From positions 186,001 to 250,000 of the forward strand of contig NZ_CP092900.1 of NCBI RefSeq assembly GCF_024172705.1: a stretch of 64,000 bases of DNA. Direction: 5' to 3'. The notes under the pieces are model-generated. The model ran no database searches. It saw only the letters and a list, made by a program, of their open reading frames with translations, and had not been told where the DNA came from. This document shows positions 8,173-17,379 of the stretch, piece after piece. The position numbers were made by a program, and so were the translations under genes. Source of the stretch: Candidatus Comchoanobacter bicostacola. Its GTDB lineage: Bacteria > Pseudomonadota > Gammaproteobacteria > Comchoanobacterales > Comchoanobacteraceae. How positions within the stretch are numbered: the stretch's first letter is position 1; every line of letters starts with the position of its first letter.

Positions 8173-9342
8173 ATGGTTCAAGGACAATATTTCAGTATTT
8201 TAGACTTAGGCTCTAGTCAAATGCGTATGCTTGTAACTAACGGGGAGGACCCAGCACAAGTAATTGCTCATTATGAGGTAGAATCTGAAGGCGTTGCGCA
8301 TGGAGCAATCATTGATTTAGAGTTAGCAGCAAAAGCTTTAAATACACTTATTAGTGTAGTCCAAGATCAAATAGAGTATAAAGTTTCATCAGTGATTTGT
8401 ACCTTTTCTGGTGAATCAATTACCTCTCTGAACTCCCACGGAGTAGTTAAAGTTAGAAAGCAAGAAGTAACGGCTTATGATATTGGTGAGTTAGTGAAGA
8501 CTGCTCAAGCTGTTTCATTAGAAAAGAAAACATTAATTCATGTGATCCCAAAGTCATTTAAGGTCGATAACCAAACGGGTATATCTGATCCGACAGGTAT
8601 GTTTGGGGTTAGGTTAGAAGGGGACTTTCATTTAATTGCAGCTGATCAAGGAGTCTGTGAAAATATTATTAGGTGTTTACAAAAAGTAGGACTGAGTCTT
8701 GAAGGCTTTGTGTATACACCTCTTGGGCTTGCTTTTTCGGCGCTTAGTGAGGATGAAAAGCAGCAAGGTGTTGTCATTGTAGATATGGGTTCGGGAACAA
8801 CTGATTGCTCAGTATATTTGAATGGTGCGCTTGAGTGGTCACATTCATTGCCTATTGGAGGGGATTCTATAACGCGCGATATTGCTCATTGCTTGAAAAT
8901 TGATAATATTACTGCGGAGAAAGTAAAGTTGGCGCTGAGCCAGGACCGCAATATGGATTTAGATGTCGTTTTAGATGGGGGTGTGCTTTGCTCTCAAGTG
9001 GTGTCGGTGATTGAATCGCGTTATGCTCAAATTATTAAGATGATTGATAGAATGTTAATTAAAGAAGGTCTTAGACACCGATTGGCAAGAGGTTATGTGT
9101 TTTGTGGTCAAGCTGCGCGTTATGCAAACCTTGAAGAGGTGTTTGCTAATAATAATATAACACCTTTTAGGAAAGGGCAGTATGCACAGGAAGGGGCAGG
9201 TGCTTTGTCTCAATCATGGTTAGGTGCAATTGGATTAGTGTACTTTTATAAAAATATGATGAATGCGGATACCCCGGTTGCAAATTTGCAGCGTAAAGGG
9301 AAAGTGTCTAAGTTTTTTGATTGGCTAGAGACATATTTGTAG
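8173..9342 (+). CDS. ftsA: Cell division protein FtsA (actin-like FtsZ membrane anchor)
   Basis: FtsA tethers FtsZ filaments to the inner membrane and recruits later division proteins. The 389-residue product has the actin/Hsp70 phosphate loops (SILDLGSSQMRML at the start and VDMGSGTTDCSVYLNG near 200) and the SHSLPIGGDSITRDIA segment. The 1C subdomain lies between. It ends in an amphipathic helix (KVSKFFDWLETYL), the membrane-targeting sequence. The ribosome site is AAGGGAAG before ATG 8173. ftsZ follows after 77 bp. ftsQ, ddlB and mur genes, which normally lie upstream in the dcw cluster, are absent here. Confidence 0.96.
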   Translation: MVQGQYFSILDLGSSQMRMLVTNGEDPAQVIAHYEVESEGVAHGAIIDLELAAKALNTLISVVQDQIEYKVSSVICTFSGESITSLNSHGVVKVRKQEVTAYDIGELVKTAQAVSLEKKTLIHVIPKSFKVDNQTGISDPTGMFGVRLEGDFHLIAADQGVCENIIRCLQKVGLSLEGFVYTPLGLAFSALSEDEKQQGVVIVDMGSGTTDCSVYLNGALEWSHSLPIGGDSITRDIAHCLKIDNITAEKVKLALSQDRNMDLDVVLDGGVLCSQVVSVIESRYAQIIKMIDRMLIKEGLRHRLARGYVFCGQAARYANLEEVFANNNITPFRKGQYAQEGAGALSQSWLGAIGLVYFYKNMMNADTPVANLQRKGKVSKFFDWLETYL

Positions 9343-9419
9343 CTCAATGGGTTAATAGGTTGCAATTGTACAGTAAGTGTATATGCTATTTTGTAGGAAA
9401 ATAATGAAAGGAGTCTCAA

Positions 9420-10571
9420 GTGGTACTACATGAAGATTTAAAAGGTGCTAACATCATGCTATGTGGTGTTGGTGGTGGTGGCGGTAACGCATTAACATCA
9501 ATGTTACAAGAAGGAATACAAGGCGTTACGTTCATTGCTGCGAATACAGATGTCCAGGCTTTACGTCGTTTTGAAGAGTTGGATGAGAATATTAAGCTAA
9601 TTCAATTGGGCGAAAAGCTAACAAAAGGTTTAGGCGCTGGCGCTGATCCTGAAGTAGGAAAGCAAGCTGCTTGTGAGGCCGTTGAGCCGATCCAATCAGC
9701 TATAGAAGGCGCTGATATGCTGTTCATTACAGCGGGTATGGGTGGAGGCACTGGAACAGGTGCGGCTCCTGAGATTGCACGTATTGCGACGGAAATGGGT
9801 ATTTTAACTGTTGCAGTAGTAACTAAGCCATTCGTATTTGAAGGGGCAAAGCGAATGCAAATTGCAGAGCGAGGTATAGAGCAACTTGCACAGTATGTTG
9901 ATTCATTAATCATTATCCCAAACAATAAGTTAATTTCAGTGCTGGGTAAAGATGTAACGCTGATGAGTGCATTTTTAACGGCTAACTCAGTTTTATTAGG
10001 CGCTGTGCAAGGCATCTCTAATTTGATTACACACTCAGGGTTAATTAATGTTGACTTTGCAGATGTGCGTACAGTGATGTCTGAAATGGGTATGGCTATG
10101 ATGGGTACGGGTGTTGCTCATGGTGAGAATCGCGCTAAGCTCGCGGCTCAAGCAGCAGTAGCTTCACCATTACTTGAAGATTTAGATGTGTATGGGGCTA
10201 AAGGTGTATTGGTTAACATTACGGCAAGTTCCAGTATGAGTATTGGGGAGTTTGAAACAGTCGGTGCAACAATAGGGGAAGTAACTTCTGAACGCGCAAA
10301 TGTGGTGATTGGTACTGTAATTGATGAGTCTATGAAAGAAGATCTGCGTGTGACTGTTGTCGTCACTGGCTTGGATCGAGGGCGCGAAGATGAAGAGCAG
10401 GAAGAAAAGTTGGACTTTCAGGCAATGAACTCAAGTCCTGCCTATGTGTCAGATACGCTTAGTAAGTCAGATCCGTCTCCTAAAGCAGAGCAGCGGAGAC
10501 CTGAGTCTAGAAGAGATGATAAATATCTAGATATTCCTACATTTTTAAAACGGCATGAAGATGTGCGTTAA
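9420..10571 (+). CDS. ftsZ: Cell division GTPase FtsZ
   Basis: FtsZ is the tubulin-like GTPase that forms the Z ring. The GTG start at 9420 is set by AAAGGAG at 9407-9413. The nucleotide site includes [13 protein letters not shown] and the tubulin signature [10 protein letters not shown] near residue 105. The T7 loop region ([13 protein letters not shown]) supplies the catalytic aspartates. After a short variable linker, the C-terminal peptide [11 protein letters not shown] matches the conserved motif that binds FtsA and ZipA, and both partners are encoded in this window. Length 383 is normal. The stop codon directly abuts the end of the convergent tsaC gene. lpxC, the usual downstream neighbour, is missing. 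Confidence 0.97.
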   Translation: MVLHEDLKGANIMLCGVGGGGGNALTSMLQEGIQGVTFIAANTDVQALRRFEELDENIKLIQLGEKLTKGLGAGADPEVGKQAACEAVEPIQSAIEGADMLFITAGMGGGTGTGAAPEIARIATEMGILTVAVVTKPFVFEGAKRMQIAERGIEQLAQYVDSLIIIPNNKLISVLGKDVTLMSAFLTANSVLLGAVQGISNLITHSGLINVDFADVRTVMSEMGMAMMGTGVAHGENRAKLAAQAAVASPLLEDLDVYGAKGVLVNITASSSMSIGEFETVGATIGEVTSERANVVIGTVIDESMKEDLRVTVVVTGLDRGREDEEQEEKLDFQAMNSSPAYVSDTLSKSDPSPKAEQRRPESRRDDKYLDIPTFLKRHEDVR

Positions 10572-11099
10572 TTAGGGGCGTACAATTGTTCGGTCACGGT
10601 GGTGAATAATTGTGGAAGGGGGTTGGTTGCCGATAACCCCTTCTAAAACAGGGAAGTTAAGCGTCTTTAGTTCTTCTGGTGTTTGAGCAGTGTGCTCTCC
10701 AGGTTTGTTGGCACTTGTAGACACAATGGGCGAATCAACGGCGATGAGTAGTTGGTTGAGTGGCTCATAATTAGGAACGCGAATCGCTATTTCATGTAAT
10801 TCGTTACACAGATCTGAGGAGATGTGAGGCTGTGCTTGGAATACCCATGTGGTAGGTCGAGTTGTTTTCCTGGTTTCATCTGGGATGTTCTCAATGGTCC
10901 ATTGCTGCGCTTCATCCCAGTCTTTGCATAAAATGATAAATCCAGTCTTTCTTGGTTTTAGGCTGAGTAGTTTAGCTACTGCTTCATTGTGATCAGCTCT
11001 ACAACCAATTCCATATACTGTATCGGTAGGGTATATAATGAGTGCCCCTTTGTTTAGGAGTTCTACCGCCTTGTTTCGATTAATCAATATCATCCCCAT
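10572..11099 (-). CDS. tsaC: Threonylcarbamoyl-AMP synthase, TsaC/YrdC type
   Basis: The enzyme makes L-threonylcarbamoyladenylate from threonine, bicarbonate and ATP, the first step in t6A37 tRNA modification. The 175-residue protein is the short single-domain TsaC form. It shows YPTDTVYGIGCRA near residue 22, the S-x-S-A-N motif (IVSTSANKPGE) near 130 and a basic end (DRTIVRP). The family KRP-like loop reads LSLKPRKTGFIILC, so the pattern is slightly divergent. Its start overlaps the 3' end of topA by 20 bp, so the two are probably co-transcribed with translational coupling; dprA, smg and aroE, common neighbours of tsaC, are absent. Confidence 0.92.
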   Translation of the reverse strand: MGMILINRNKAVELLNKGALIIYPTDTVYGIGCRADHNEAVAKLLSLKPRKTGFIILCKDWDEAQQWTIENIPDETRKTTRPTTWVFQAQPHISSDLCNELHEIAIRVPNYEPLNQLLIAVDSPIVSTSANKPGEHTAQTPEELKTLNFPVLEGVIGNQPPSTIIHHRDRTIVRP

Positions 11100-13305
11100 C
11101 TTTGTGACCGCATTCTGGGCAAATAACTGTGGTCCCTGATTTGAGTGTTTTCTCAGTCATAATCGGCCATTTACATTTGGGGCATGATTTTTTGAGGGGT
11201 GGGTTCCAGATGGCATATTTGCACTTTGGATAGCCCATACAGCTATAAAATATTTTCCCACGTTTGGATTTACGTTTGATAATTTTGTTTTTGTTACACT
11301 TGGGGCAGTCTACATCAGTAATGTTTTCTGGTAGTGGTTCTATGTGCTTGCATTCAGGGTAGCTGCTGCAGCCATAAAAATCACCTGTTGGTCCGTGTTT
11401 TTTAACTAGGTCAGAGCTGCATTTAGGACATTTTTTATCAACAATTTCAGGCTCAGCTTGAGGTGTATCTTCAAGAGGGCGTGTATACCCACACTCAGGA
11501 TAACCACTGCAACCAATGAATTTGCCATGTCGACCCAGTTTTAAGACAAGATTTTTATCACATTCAGGACATTTCTCGTCAAGCTGTTCATGGGCAACAT
11601 CACTACGCTTTACGGTTTTACTAACACGCTCAACTGTTCCATGTAGATCAGTCCAAAAAGCTTGTAATAGCTGCTCTTTATTTCCGTCACCTCGAGAAAT
11701 ATCATCAAGCCCGTCTTCCATTTTGGCTGTAAATTGATAATCAATATAGTCGGTAAAATAGAGTGTAAGAAACTTATTAATAACATCAGCGATGTCTGTT
11801 GGAGCAAACTGTTTGTTTTCCATCTCTACATAGGCTCGTTTTTTTAATGTACTAATGATCGTTGCATAGGTAGAAGGACGCCCAATGCCTAGTTCTTCTA
11901 ATGTTTTAACAATGCTTGCTTCTGTAAATCGTGCCGGGGGCTCAGTAAAATGTTGAGAGGGCGTAATCGCTGTGATGTTTAGCGTATCACCTTCTGATAG
12001 TCTCGGGAGAATGGTCTGTGTATGATCATGGTCAGCATAAGCATCTAAAAACCCTGGGAATTCAATGGTTGATCCAGAGGTTTTAAATAGGTACTCATCG
12101 ACTTCAACAAAGTAAGTTGTGGTATTAATTTTTGCAGCAACCATTTGAGAAGAGACTGCTCTGGACCAGATGAGTTGATATAGCTTGAGTTGATCCGGAG
12201 AAAGAAACTGTTTGAGGTATTCAGGCGTTAGATTAGCATCAGAAGGTCTAATAGCTTCATGCGCTTCTTGTGCATTTTTTGTTTTGGTTTTGTATAAACG
12301 CGGCTCATCGGGTAAATGCTTAGGGCTAAAGTTTTGTGTGATCATCGTGCGTATGTCGCTAATAGCTTCTTTAGATAACGAGACGGAGTCTGTTCTCATA
12401 TAGGTAATCAAACCCGTTTGAGTACCATCAATATTTACACCCTCATACAGCTCCTGAGCAACCTTCATTGTTTTAGCGGTTGGGAAGTTAATTCGAGTGG
12501 CAGCCTCTTGTTGCATGGTTGAGGTTGTAAAAGGGGGTTTTGGGTTTCTCTGCCTAGCTTTAGATTCAATGTTTGCTAGAATTGCACTTTTAGCGGCTAA
12601 AGCGCCAGATACAATTTTTTCTGCCTCTTCCTGATTTTGGATTGAAAATTTATCGAGTTTATTATCGCCAATTGCAGAGAGCGCCAATGCCATTTCGCTG
12701 GTTTTCGCTGTGACTTTCCAATATTCTTGTGACTCAAATGCGTTGCGCTCTTGTTCACGTCTTACAATGAGGCTAAGTGCGGGGCTTTGAACACGTCCAG
12801 CAGAGGTTCCTGGCTTAATGGTACGCCACATTAAGGGGGATATATTATACCCTAGTAGAAAGTCCATGGCTCTTCGTGTTTGTTGTGCATCAACTAAGTC
12901 CATGTTGATTGATTGTGGGTTGGCTATGGATTCTAGAATCGCCTTTTTAGTAATTTGATGGAATGTGCATCGATGTACTGTCAGGTGCTCATACTTCTTT
13001 TTACTTTTGAGGTGCTCACACACATGCCATGCGATAGCTTCACCCTCGCGATCTGGGTCAGTTGCTAAGATAAGCTGACTACATTTAGCTGCTGATTTGG
13101 TTATATTGTCGACATGCTTTTTGTTTTTGTCCACGACCTGGTAATGCATTTTAAAACCATGCTCCGTATCAATAGCATTGTTTTTTTTGATTAACTCATA
13201 GATGTGACCATAGGTTGCAAGAATAGTATAATCTTTTCCAAGAAATTTTTGAATAGTTTTGGCCTTAGTAGGTGACTCTACAATGACTAATTTGTGTTCG
13301 GACAT
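11080..13305 (-). CDS. topA: DNA topoisomerase I (type IA)
   Basis: The enzyme relaxes negatively supercoiled DNA through a 5'-phosphotyrosyl intermediate. The 741-residue protein has a TOPRIM N-terminus (LVIVESPTKAKTIQKFLG, then the acidic ATDPDREGEAIAWH). The active-site segment is GLITYMRTDSVSLS, with Tyr as nucleophile. The domain I/III core includes FTEASIVKTLEELGIGRPSTYA. Three four-cysteine zinc ribbons at ~575-715 are visible as CPECDKNLVLKLG, CPKCSSDLVKKHG and CPKCNKNKI. A fourth partial ribbon (CPKCKWP...CPECGH) ends the protein. It is shorter than the ~865-residue enteric enzyme because the extra ribbon-like domains are reduced. Confidence 0.96.
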   Translation of the reverse strand: MSEHKLVIVESPTKAKTIQKFLGKDYTILATYGHIYELIKKNNAIDTEHGFKMHYQVVDKNKKHVDNITKSAAKCSQLILATDPDREGEAIAWHVCEHLKSKKKYEHLTVHRCTFHQITKKAILESIANPQSINMDLVDAQQTRRAMDFLLGYNISPLMWRTIKPGTSAGRVQSPALSLIVRREQERNAFESQEYWKVTAKTSEMALALSAIGDNKLDKFSIQNQEEAEKIVSGALAAKSAILANIESKARQRNPKPPFTTSTMQQEAATRINFPTAKTMKVAQELYEGVNIDGTQTGLITYMRTDSVSLSKEAISDIRTMITQNFSPKHLPDEPRLYKTKTKNAQEAHEAIRPSDANLTPEYLKQFLSPDQLKLYQLIWSRAVSSQMVAAKINTTTYFVEVDEYLFKTSGSTIEFPGFLDAYADHDHTQTILPRLSEGDTLNITAITPSQHFTEPPARFTEASIVKTLEELGIGRPSTYATIISTLKKRAYVEMENKQFAPTDIADVINKFLTLYFTDYIDYQFTAKMEDGLDDISRGDGNKEQLLQAFWTDLHGTVERVSKTVKRSDVAHEQLDEKCPECDKNLVLKLGRHGKFIGCSGYPECGYTRPLEDTPQAEPEIVDKKCPKCSSDLVKKHGPTGDFYGCSSYPECKHIEPLPENITDVDCPKCNKNKIIKRKSKRGKIFYSCMGYPKCKYAIWNPPLKKSCPKCKWPIMTEKTLKSGTTVICPECGHKDGDDID

Positions 13306-13365
13306 AGTGCTTAAAGTATATAATCTGTATTTGTTATAGCATTATTATGGGGCCAGTCAAATAGT

Positions 13366-13863
13366 TTATATGCGCTCATAAATACAATAATCTCTAGAAT
13401 ACTGGATTTGATCGTCAACTGGCTTGTGTGTTTTTTGTATACAACGCCACTGACTCCACTCAATGCTAGGGAAGTAGCAATCACCCTTAAAACATTTATG
13501 TATATGCGTAATATAGAGTCTAGAGCTATAGGGTAAGAGGGCTTTATATACATGATGTCCGCCGATAACAAAAATGGGCATGCTGCTCTTAATGTTGTTG
13601 ATTTGTTTTATGTGCTGGATGCAGTCAGGATCTTGTAAAGTTGTCGATAAAATGATGTTTTGTCGGTTAGGTAGTTTTCTTCCAATGCTCTCATACGTTT
13701 TTCTACCCATGAGGATAGGGTGGCCGTCTGTAGTATTTTTAAAATGTTTCAAGTCTTCTGGAAGGTGCCAGGGAAGTTTATTCTTATTGCCAATTAATTT
13801 GTTTTGATCGAAAGCAGTAATGATGTAGATTTCTTTAGACAGATAAGGCATTATTTCAGACAT
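13366..13863 (-). CDS. folA: Dihydrofolate reductase
   Basis: The enzyme reduces dihydrofolate to tetrahydrofolate with NADPH. The 165-residue protein shows the folate pocket ITAFDQNKLIGNKNKLPWHLPEDLKHFK, including the Met20-loop equivalent and the catalytic acid in LPEDL. The NADPH-binding segments are ILMGRKTYESIGRKLPNRQNII and VIGGHHVYKALLP. Length and domain order match the bacterial chromosomal family. It lies 60 bp upstream of topA on the same strand and is divergent from coxB, sharing the short 13864-13907 interval with it. Confidence 0.95.
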   Translation of the reverse strand: MSEIMPYLSKEIYIITAFDQNKLIGNKNKLPWHLPEDLKHFKNTTDGHPILMGRKTYESIGRKLPNRQNIILSTTLQDPDCIQHIKQINNIKSSMPIFVIGGHHVYKALLPYSSRLYITHIHKCFKGDCYFPSIEWSQWRCIQKTHKPVDDQIQYSRDYCIYERI

Positions 13864-13907
13864 GAATGGTAGTTTATCATGATAACACTAGATAATGGAG
13901 TATGTAA

Positions 13908-15101
13908 ATGGCGCTAAGGAATCAAGTGCGCAGTTATTGTTTGATGAGCCTGTGGCTTTTGGGGGAGTGTGCTTGGGCCTCTATGAATATGCCAGAGGGA
14001 GTAACGCCAATCAGTCATGATATATATCGTTTACACATGTGGATATTTTATATATGCGCCGTTGCGGGGGTAATCACATTTTCGGTGATTATCTATACAC
14101 TGTTGAAACATAGGAAATCCAGAGGGGTAGAGCCTGCTAAATTTGAAAGCAATGTTTGGCTAGAGGTCGCCTGGACGGTAGTTCCATTAGTGATTCTAAT
14201 TGGCATGGTATATCCTGCGGCAGTCGTGCTTCTTCGTATGGAAGATACGTCTAAATCATCGGTTTCAGTTTTGGTGACTGGCTTGCAGTGGAAGTGGCGC
14301 TATGATTATTTAGATGATGATATTTACTTTTATAGTAACTTATCCACTAGTGAAGACCAAATCGCTGGGCTTGAGCCAAAGGGCGTTAATTATCTGTTAG
14401 AGGTTGATAAGCCGGTTGTGGTTCCGATACATCAAAAGATTCGGTTTCTATTTACTTCTCAAGATGTCATACACTCATGGTGGCTGCCTGAGCTGGGTAT
14501 AAAGGTTGATGCGATGCCGGGCTATATTTCTGAAGCGTGGGCATATATTGAAAAGCCTGGGATTTACAGGGGGCAGTGTACAGAGTTGTGTGGGATGAGA
14601 CATGGGTATATGCCCATTGTTTTGGAGGCAAAAACACAAGAAGACTATGCTTTGTGGGTTAAAAATAAAGGCAAAGATGTATCTTTGCCTAAAGATGAGG
14701 CACTGATTGAAGCATCAAATGCACCTGTAGTTGGCGATGTAATTGATTTTGAGGATGTATCGACTGTTAAGCAAGCGGGAGAGGCTATTTATAAAGTGCA
14801 TTGTGTCGCTTGTCATAAAGCAGATGGAAAGGGAATGCCACCTGTTTTCCCATCGTTTGTAGGTACCTCAATTGTAACTGGACCACCAGAAGAACAAATT
14901 AAAATATTGTTGTTAGGCGTGGCTGGAAAAGCCATGCAGTCTTATGCTGATCAATTATCCGATGAAGAAATAGCTGCTGTGATTACTTATGAGCGTAATG
15001 CTTGGGGAAATAACGATAAGGGTAAGTATGGTGAATATGCAGGAGGCATAGTGACACCAGAAATGGTCGCAGAAATGCGTGTTAAATTAGGGTTGAAGTA
15101 A
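13908..15101 (+). CDS. coxB: Cytochrome c oxidase subunit II with fused cytochrome c domain (caa3-like)
   Basis: The subunit accepts electrons at the CuA centre on the periplasmic side and passes them to subunit I. The 397-residue protein has an N-terminal signal-like helix and two membrane helices (to ~105). A cupredoxin domain follows with HSWWLPELGIK and the full CuA set in QCTELCGMRHGYM (C224, E226, C228, H232, M235). After a short linker, a C-terminal class I cytochrome c domain carries the haem site CVACH (299-303) and a likely axial Met. The fusion suggests direct electron entry without a separate cytochrome c. The ribosome site is GGAG ahead of ATG 13908. The stop overlaps the coxA start. 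Confidence 0.96.
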   Translation: MALRNQVRSYCLMSLWLLGECAWASMNMPEGVTPISHDIYRLHMWIFYICAVAGVITFSVIIYTLLKHRKSRGVEPAKFESNVWLEVAWTVVPLVILIGMVYPAAVVLLRMEDTSKSSVSVLVTGLQWKWRYDYLDDDIYFYSNLSTSEDQIAGLEPKGVNYLLEVDKPVVVPIHQKIRFLFTSQDVIHSWWLPELGIKVDAMPGYISEAWAYIEKPGIYRGQCTELCGMRHGYMPIVLEAKTQEDYALWVKNKGKDVSLPKDEALIEASNAPVVGDVIDFEDVSTVKQAGEAIYKVHCVACHKADGKGMPPVFPSFVGTSIVTGPPEEQIKILLLGVAGKAMQSYADQLSDEEIAAVITYERNAWGNNDKGKYGEYAGGIVTPEMVAEMRVKLGLK

Positions 15102-16675
15102 TGAAGAGTAGCACAGGTATTAGATATTGGATATCAACAACAAACCATAAAGATATTGGGTCACTTTATTTATGGTTTTCACTGCTGATGTTTTTTGCAG
15201 CAGGTGCAATGGCTTTGGTCATACGAATGGAGCTATCGAGTCCAGGTCGCGTATTGGTTGACCCCAATTTTTATAATCAAATGGTTACTTTGCATGGGTT
15301 GGTAATGATTTTTGGTGCTATTATGCCTGCACTAGCTGGGTTTGCAAATTGGCAGATACCATTGATGATTGGTGCGCCAGATATGGCATTCCCGCGTATG
15401 AATAACTTTAGTTTTTGGTTGCTTCCAGTAGGTTTTACACTAATGTTAGGTACGTTGTTTGTAGACGGGGGTGCTCCGAATTTTGGTTGGACGATGTATG
15501 CGCCGCTGTCTACAACCTATGGTCCTCCGAGTACAGACTATATGATTTTAGCCATTCATGTTCTAGGTGTTTCATCAATATTAGCGTCGATGAATATTAT
15601 TGCTACTATTATTAACCTTAGGGCTCCTGGAATGAGTTATATGCGTATGCCAATTTTTGTGTGGAGCTGGTTTATCACTTCATTTTTGTTATTAGCGATT
15701 ATGCCTATATTAGCAGGTACGGTGACGATGCTATTAACAGACCGACATTTTGGTACCAGTTTCTTTTCAGCTGCAGGAGGGGGAGATCCTCTGATGTTCC
15801 AGCATCTATTTTGGTTTTTTGGTCATCCAGAAGTATATGTATTGATTATGCCAGCATTTGGTATTATTTCTGAGGTGATACCTACCTTCAGTAGAAAGCC
15901 TTTGTTTGGCGCACGACTTATGATCTATGCAATTGCAGCAATAGCGGTATTATCATTTATCGTATGGGTTCATCATATGTTTGTAACAGGGGTAAGCGTT
16001 TGGGTTAAAATATTCTTTATGTTTACAACACTCCTAGTTGCTGTGCCTACTGCAATTAAGATATTCAATTGGACAGCAACCATGTATCGCGGCGCTATTA
16101 CCTTTGAAGCCCCTATGTTATTTTCTGTTGGTTTTTTGTTTTTATTCACGTTTGGTGGTCTCTCAGGGCTTATGCTCGGGATAGTTCCTGCAGACTATCA
16201 GTATCAGGATACATACTTCGTCGTAGGGCATTTTCATTATGCAATTGTTACTGGGGTATATTATGCAATATTAGCAGGTGTTTATTATTGGCTTCCTAAA
16301 TGGACAGGGCGTATGTATTCACAAACATTAGCTGCGTGGCATTTTTGGGTGAGTACAATTGCTGCAAACTTAACTTTTCTACCGATGCATTTTTTAGGTT
16401 TAGCAGGTATGCCTCGTAGAATTCCTGATTATGCTATTCATTTTGCTGACTTTAATGCAGTCGTCTCTGTTGGAGGATTTTTATTTGGGTTTGCACAATT
16501 AATTTTTGTATATTTGGTTGTTCAAAATGTATGGGGTAAAAAAGGATATGGGTCGGTGAGTGACCAGGTTTGGGAATGTGCAAAAGGATTAGAGTGGTTG
16601 TTACCATCCCCTGTGCCGCATCATTCACATGACGAACCTCCTCTTGTGACTAAGGCGTCTTATGAATGGGATTAG
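15101..16675 (+). CDS. coxA: Cytochrome c oxidase subunit I (haem-copper, A-type)
   Basis: This is the catalytic subunit of the aa3 oxidase, reducing O2 to water and pumping protons across the inner membrane. The 524-residue, twelve-helix protein carries the low-spin haem ligand TLHGLVMIFGA and the CuB region GHPEVYVLIMPAFG with the His-Tyr cross-link pair. The VHHMF CuB histidines and HFHYAIVTG haem a/a3 ligands are also present. The glutamate of the proton channel is present in GHPEVY-context form typical of A1-type enzymes. The start ATG overlaps the last base of coxB, and the 3' end overlaps the next gene by 14 bp, consistent with one operon. Confidence 0.97.
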   Translation: MKSSTGIRYWISTTNHKDIGSLYLWFSLLMFFAAGAMALVIRMELSSPGRVLVDPNFYNQMVTLHGLVMIFGAIMPALAGFANWQIPLMIGAPDMAFPRMNNFSFWLLPVGFTLMLGTLFVDGGAPNFGWTMYAPLSTTYGPPSTDYMILAIHVLGVSSILASMNIIATIINLRAPGMSYMRMPIFVWSWFITSFLLLAIMPILAGTVTMLLTDRHFGTSFFSAAGGGDPLMFQHLFWFFGHPEVYVLIMPAFGIISEVIPTFSRKPLFGARLMIYAIAAIAVLSFIVWVHHMFVTGVSVWVKIFFMFTTLLVAVPTAIKIFNWTATMYRGAITFEAPMLFSVGFLFLFTFGGLSGLMLGIVPADYQYQDTYFVVGHFHYAIVTGVYYAILAGVYYWLPKWTGRMYSQTLAAWHFWVSTIAANLTFLPMHFLGLAGMPRRIPDYAIHFADFNAVVSVGGFLFGFAQLIFVYLVVQNVWGKKGYGSVSDQVWECAKGLEWLLPSPVPHHSHDEPPLVTKASYEWD

Positions 16676-17372
16676 GGCACCGCTTAACTTGCATGTGTAT
16701 GCATTATTTTGGACTGTGTCGGCACTATGCTCTGTTGTTCTATTAATTAAGCAGGTTATTTTTGCTCAAGTATTATTCTATTTTTTGCTTATTGTTGGAG
16801 GGGGTGGACTTGCTTATTGGTTCTATGATTTGCAAGCGCATGCAGATAATCGTTTGTTACGTTCAGCGCTGTGTTTAGGTGCTTTTGGTTTATCAATGTT
16901 GGTCTTTTCATATGTTATGGTGCCACTTTATCATATTTTATGCCATGGGGTCTCAGCAAGTAATGTGATGGCTGGTCAGTCAGCAGTGGCCACTGTTGAT
17001 GTGTTAGCTAGGTCTTATCGTAATTTGCCAGTTAGGGTTTTTGTGGACAAAGATCAAATTTCATTGGCAAAGGGTGGTGCTGAGCAGTTTTGGGTGACTT
17101 TGAAAAATGACAGTACGTCTAGTCAGAATCTCAAGTTGTTGGTAGTCACACAGCCTCGTGAGTGGAGGAGCTCAATACATCTGGTGATGCCGGACTATAT
17201 TAAGCTAGAGCCTAACCAGTTAATGAAGTTTCCATTGGAGGTGGTAACAAAATCTCCAGTGAGTTCTGATCGTCAGGTTTCAATGATGTTATTGCTTCAA
17301 GATACAAAGGATACAGGGCTGTTGGGTAAAACAGACTCGTGGAGGAAAATGGTTAGAGAATATCAAGGGTAA
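16662..17372 (+). CDS. Cox11/CtaG-like copper-chaperone homologue lacking the CFCF motif
   Basis: Cox11 normally hands copper to the CuB site of subunit I. The 236-residue product has three hydrophobic segments in the first ~90 residues, the family segment MVPLYHILCHG (compare VPLYRLFCQ) and a periplasmic beta-domain. Position between subunits I and III is the classic Cox11 location. However, the copper-binding Cys-Phe-Cys-Phe stretch expected before the L-x-P-G-E-type loop is not there. The aligned region reads HLVMPDYIKLEPNQ, so only one cysteine (in ILCHG) remains. Either copper is bound differently or the protein has become structural. The extra N-terminal helices are also unusual. The family call rests on position, topology and the VPLY segment. 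Confidence 0.72.
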   Translation: MNGIRAPLNLHVYALFWTVSALCSVVLLIKQVIFAQVLFYFLLIVGGGGLAYWFYDLQAHADNRLLRSALCLGAFGLSMLVFSYVMVPLYHILCHGVSASNVMAGQSAVATVDVLARSYRNLPVRVFVDKDQISLAKGGAEQFWVTLKNDSTSSQNLKLLVVTQPREWRSSIHLVMPDYIKLEPNQLMKFPLEVVTKSPVSSDRQVSMMLLLQDTKDTGLLGKTDSWRKMVREYQG

Positions 17373-17379
17373 TATTATT

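Noticed and set aside
9602-10015. Open frame on the minus strand within ftsZ (137 codons)
   Set aside because: It is the antisense shadow of the highly conserved FtsZ core; composition follows the reverse of FtsZ codons and there is no ribosome site.
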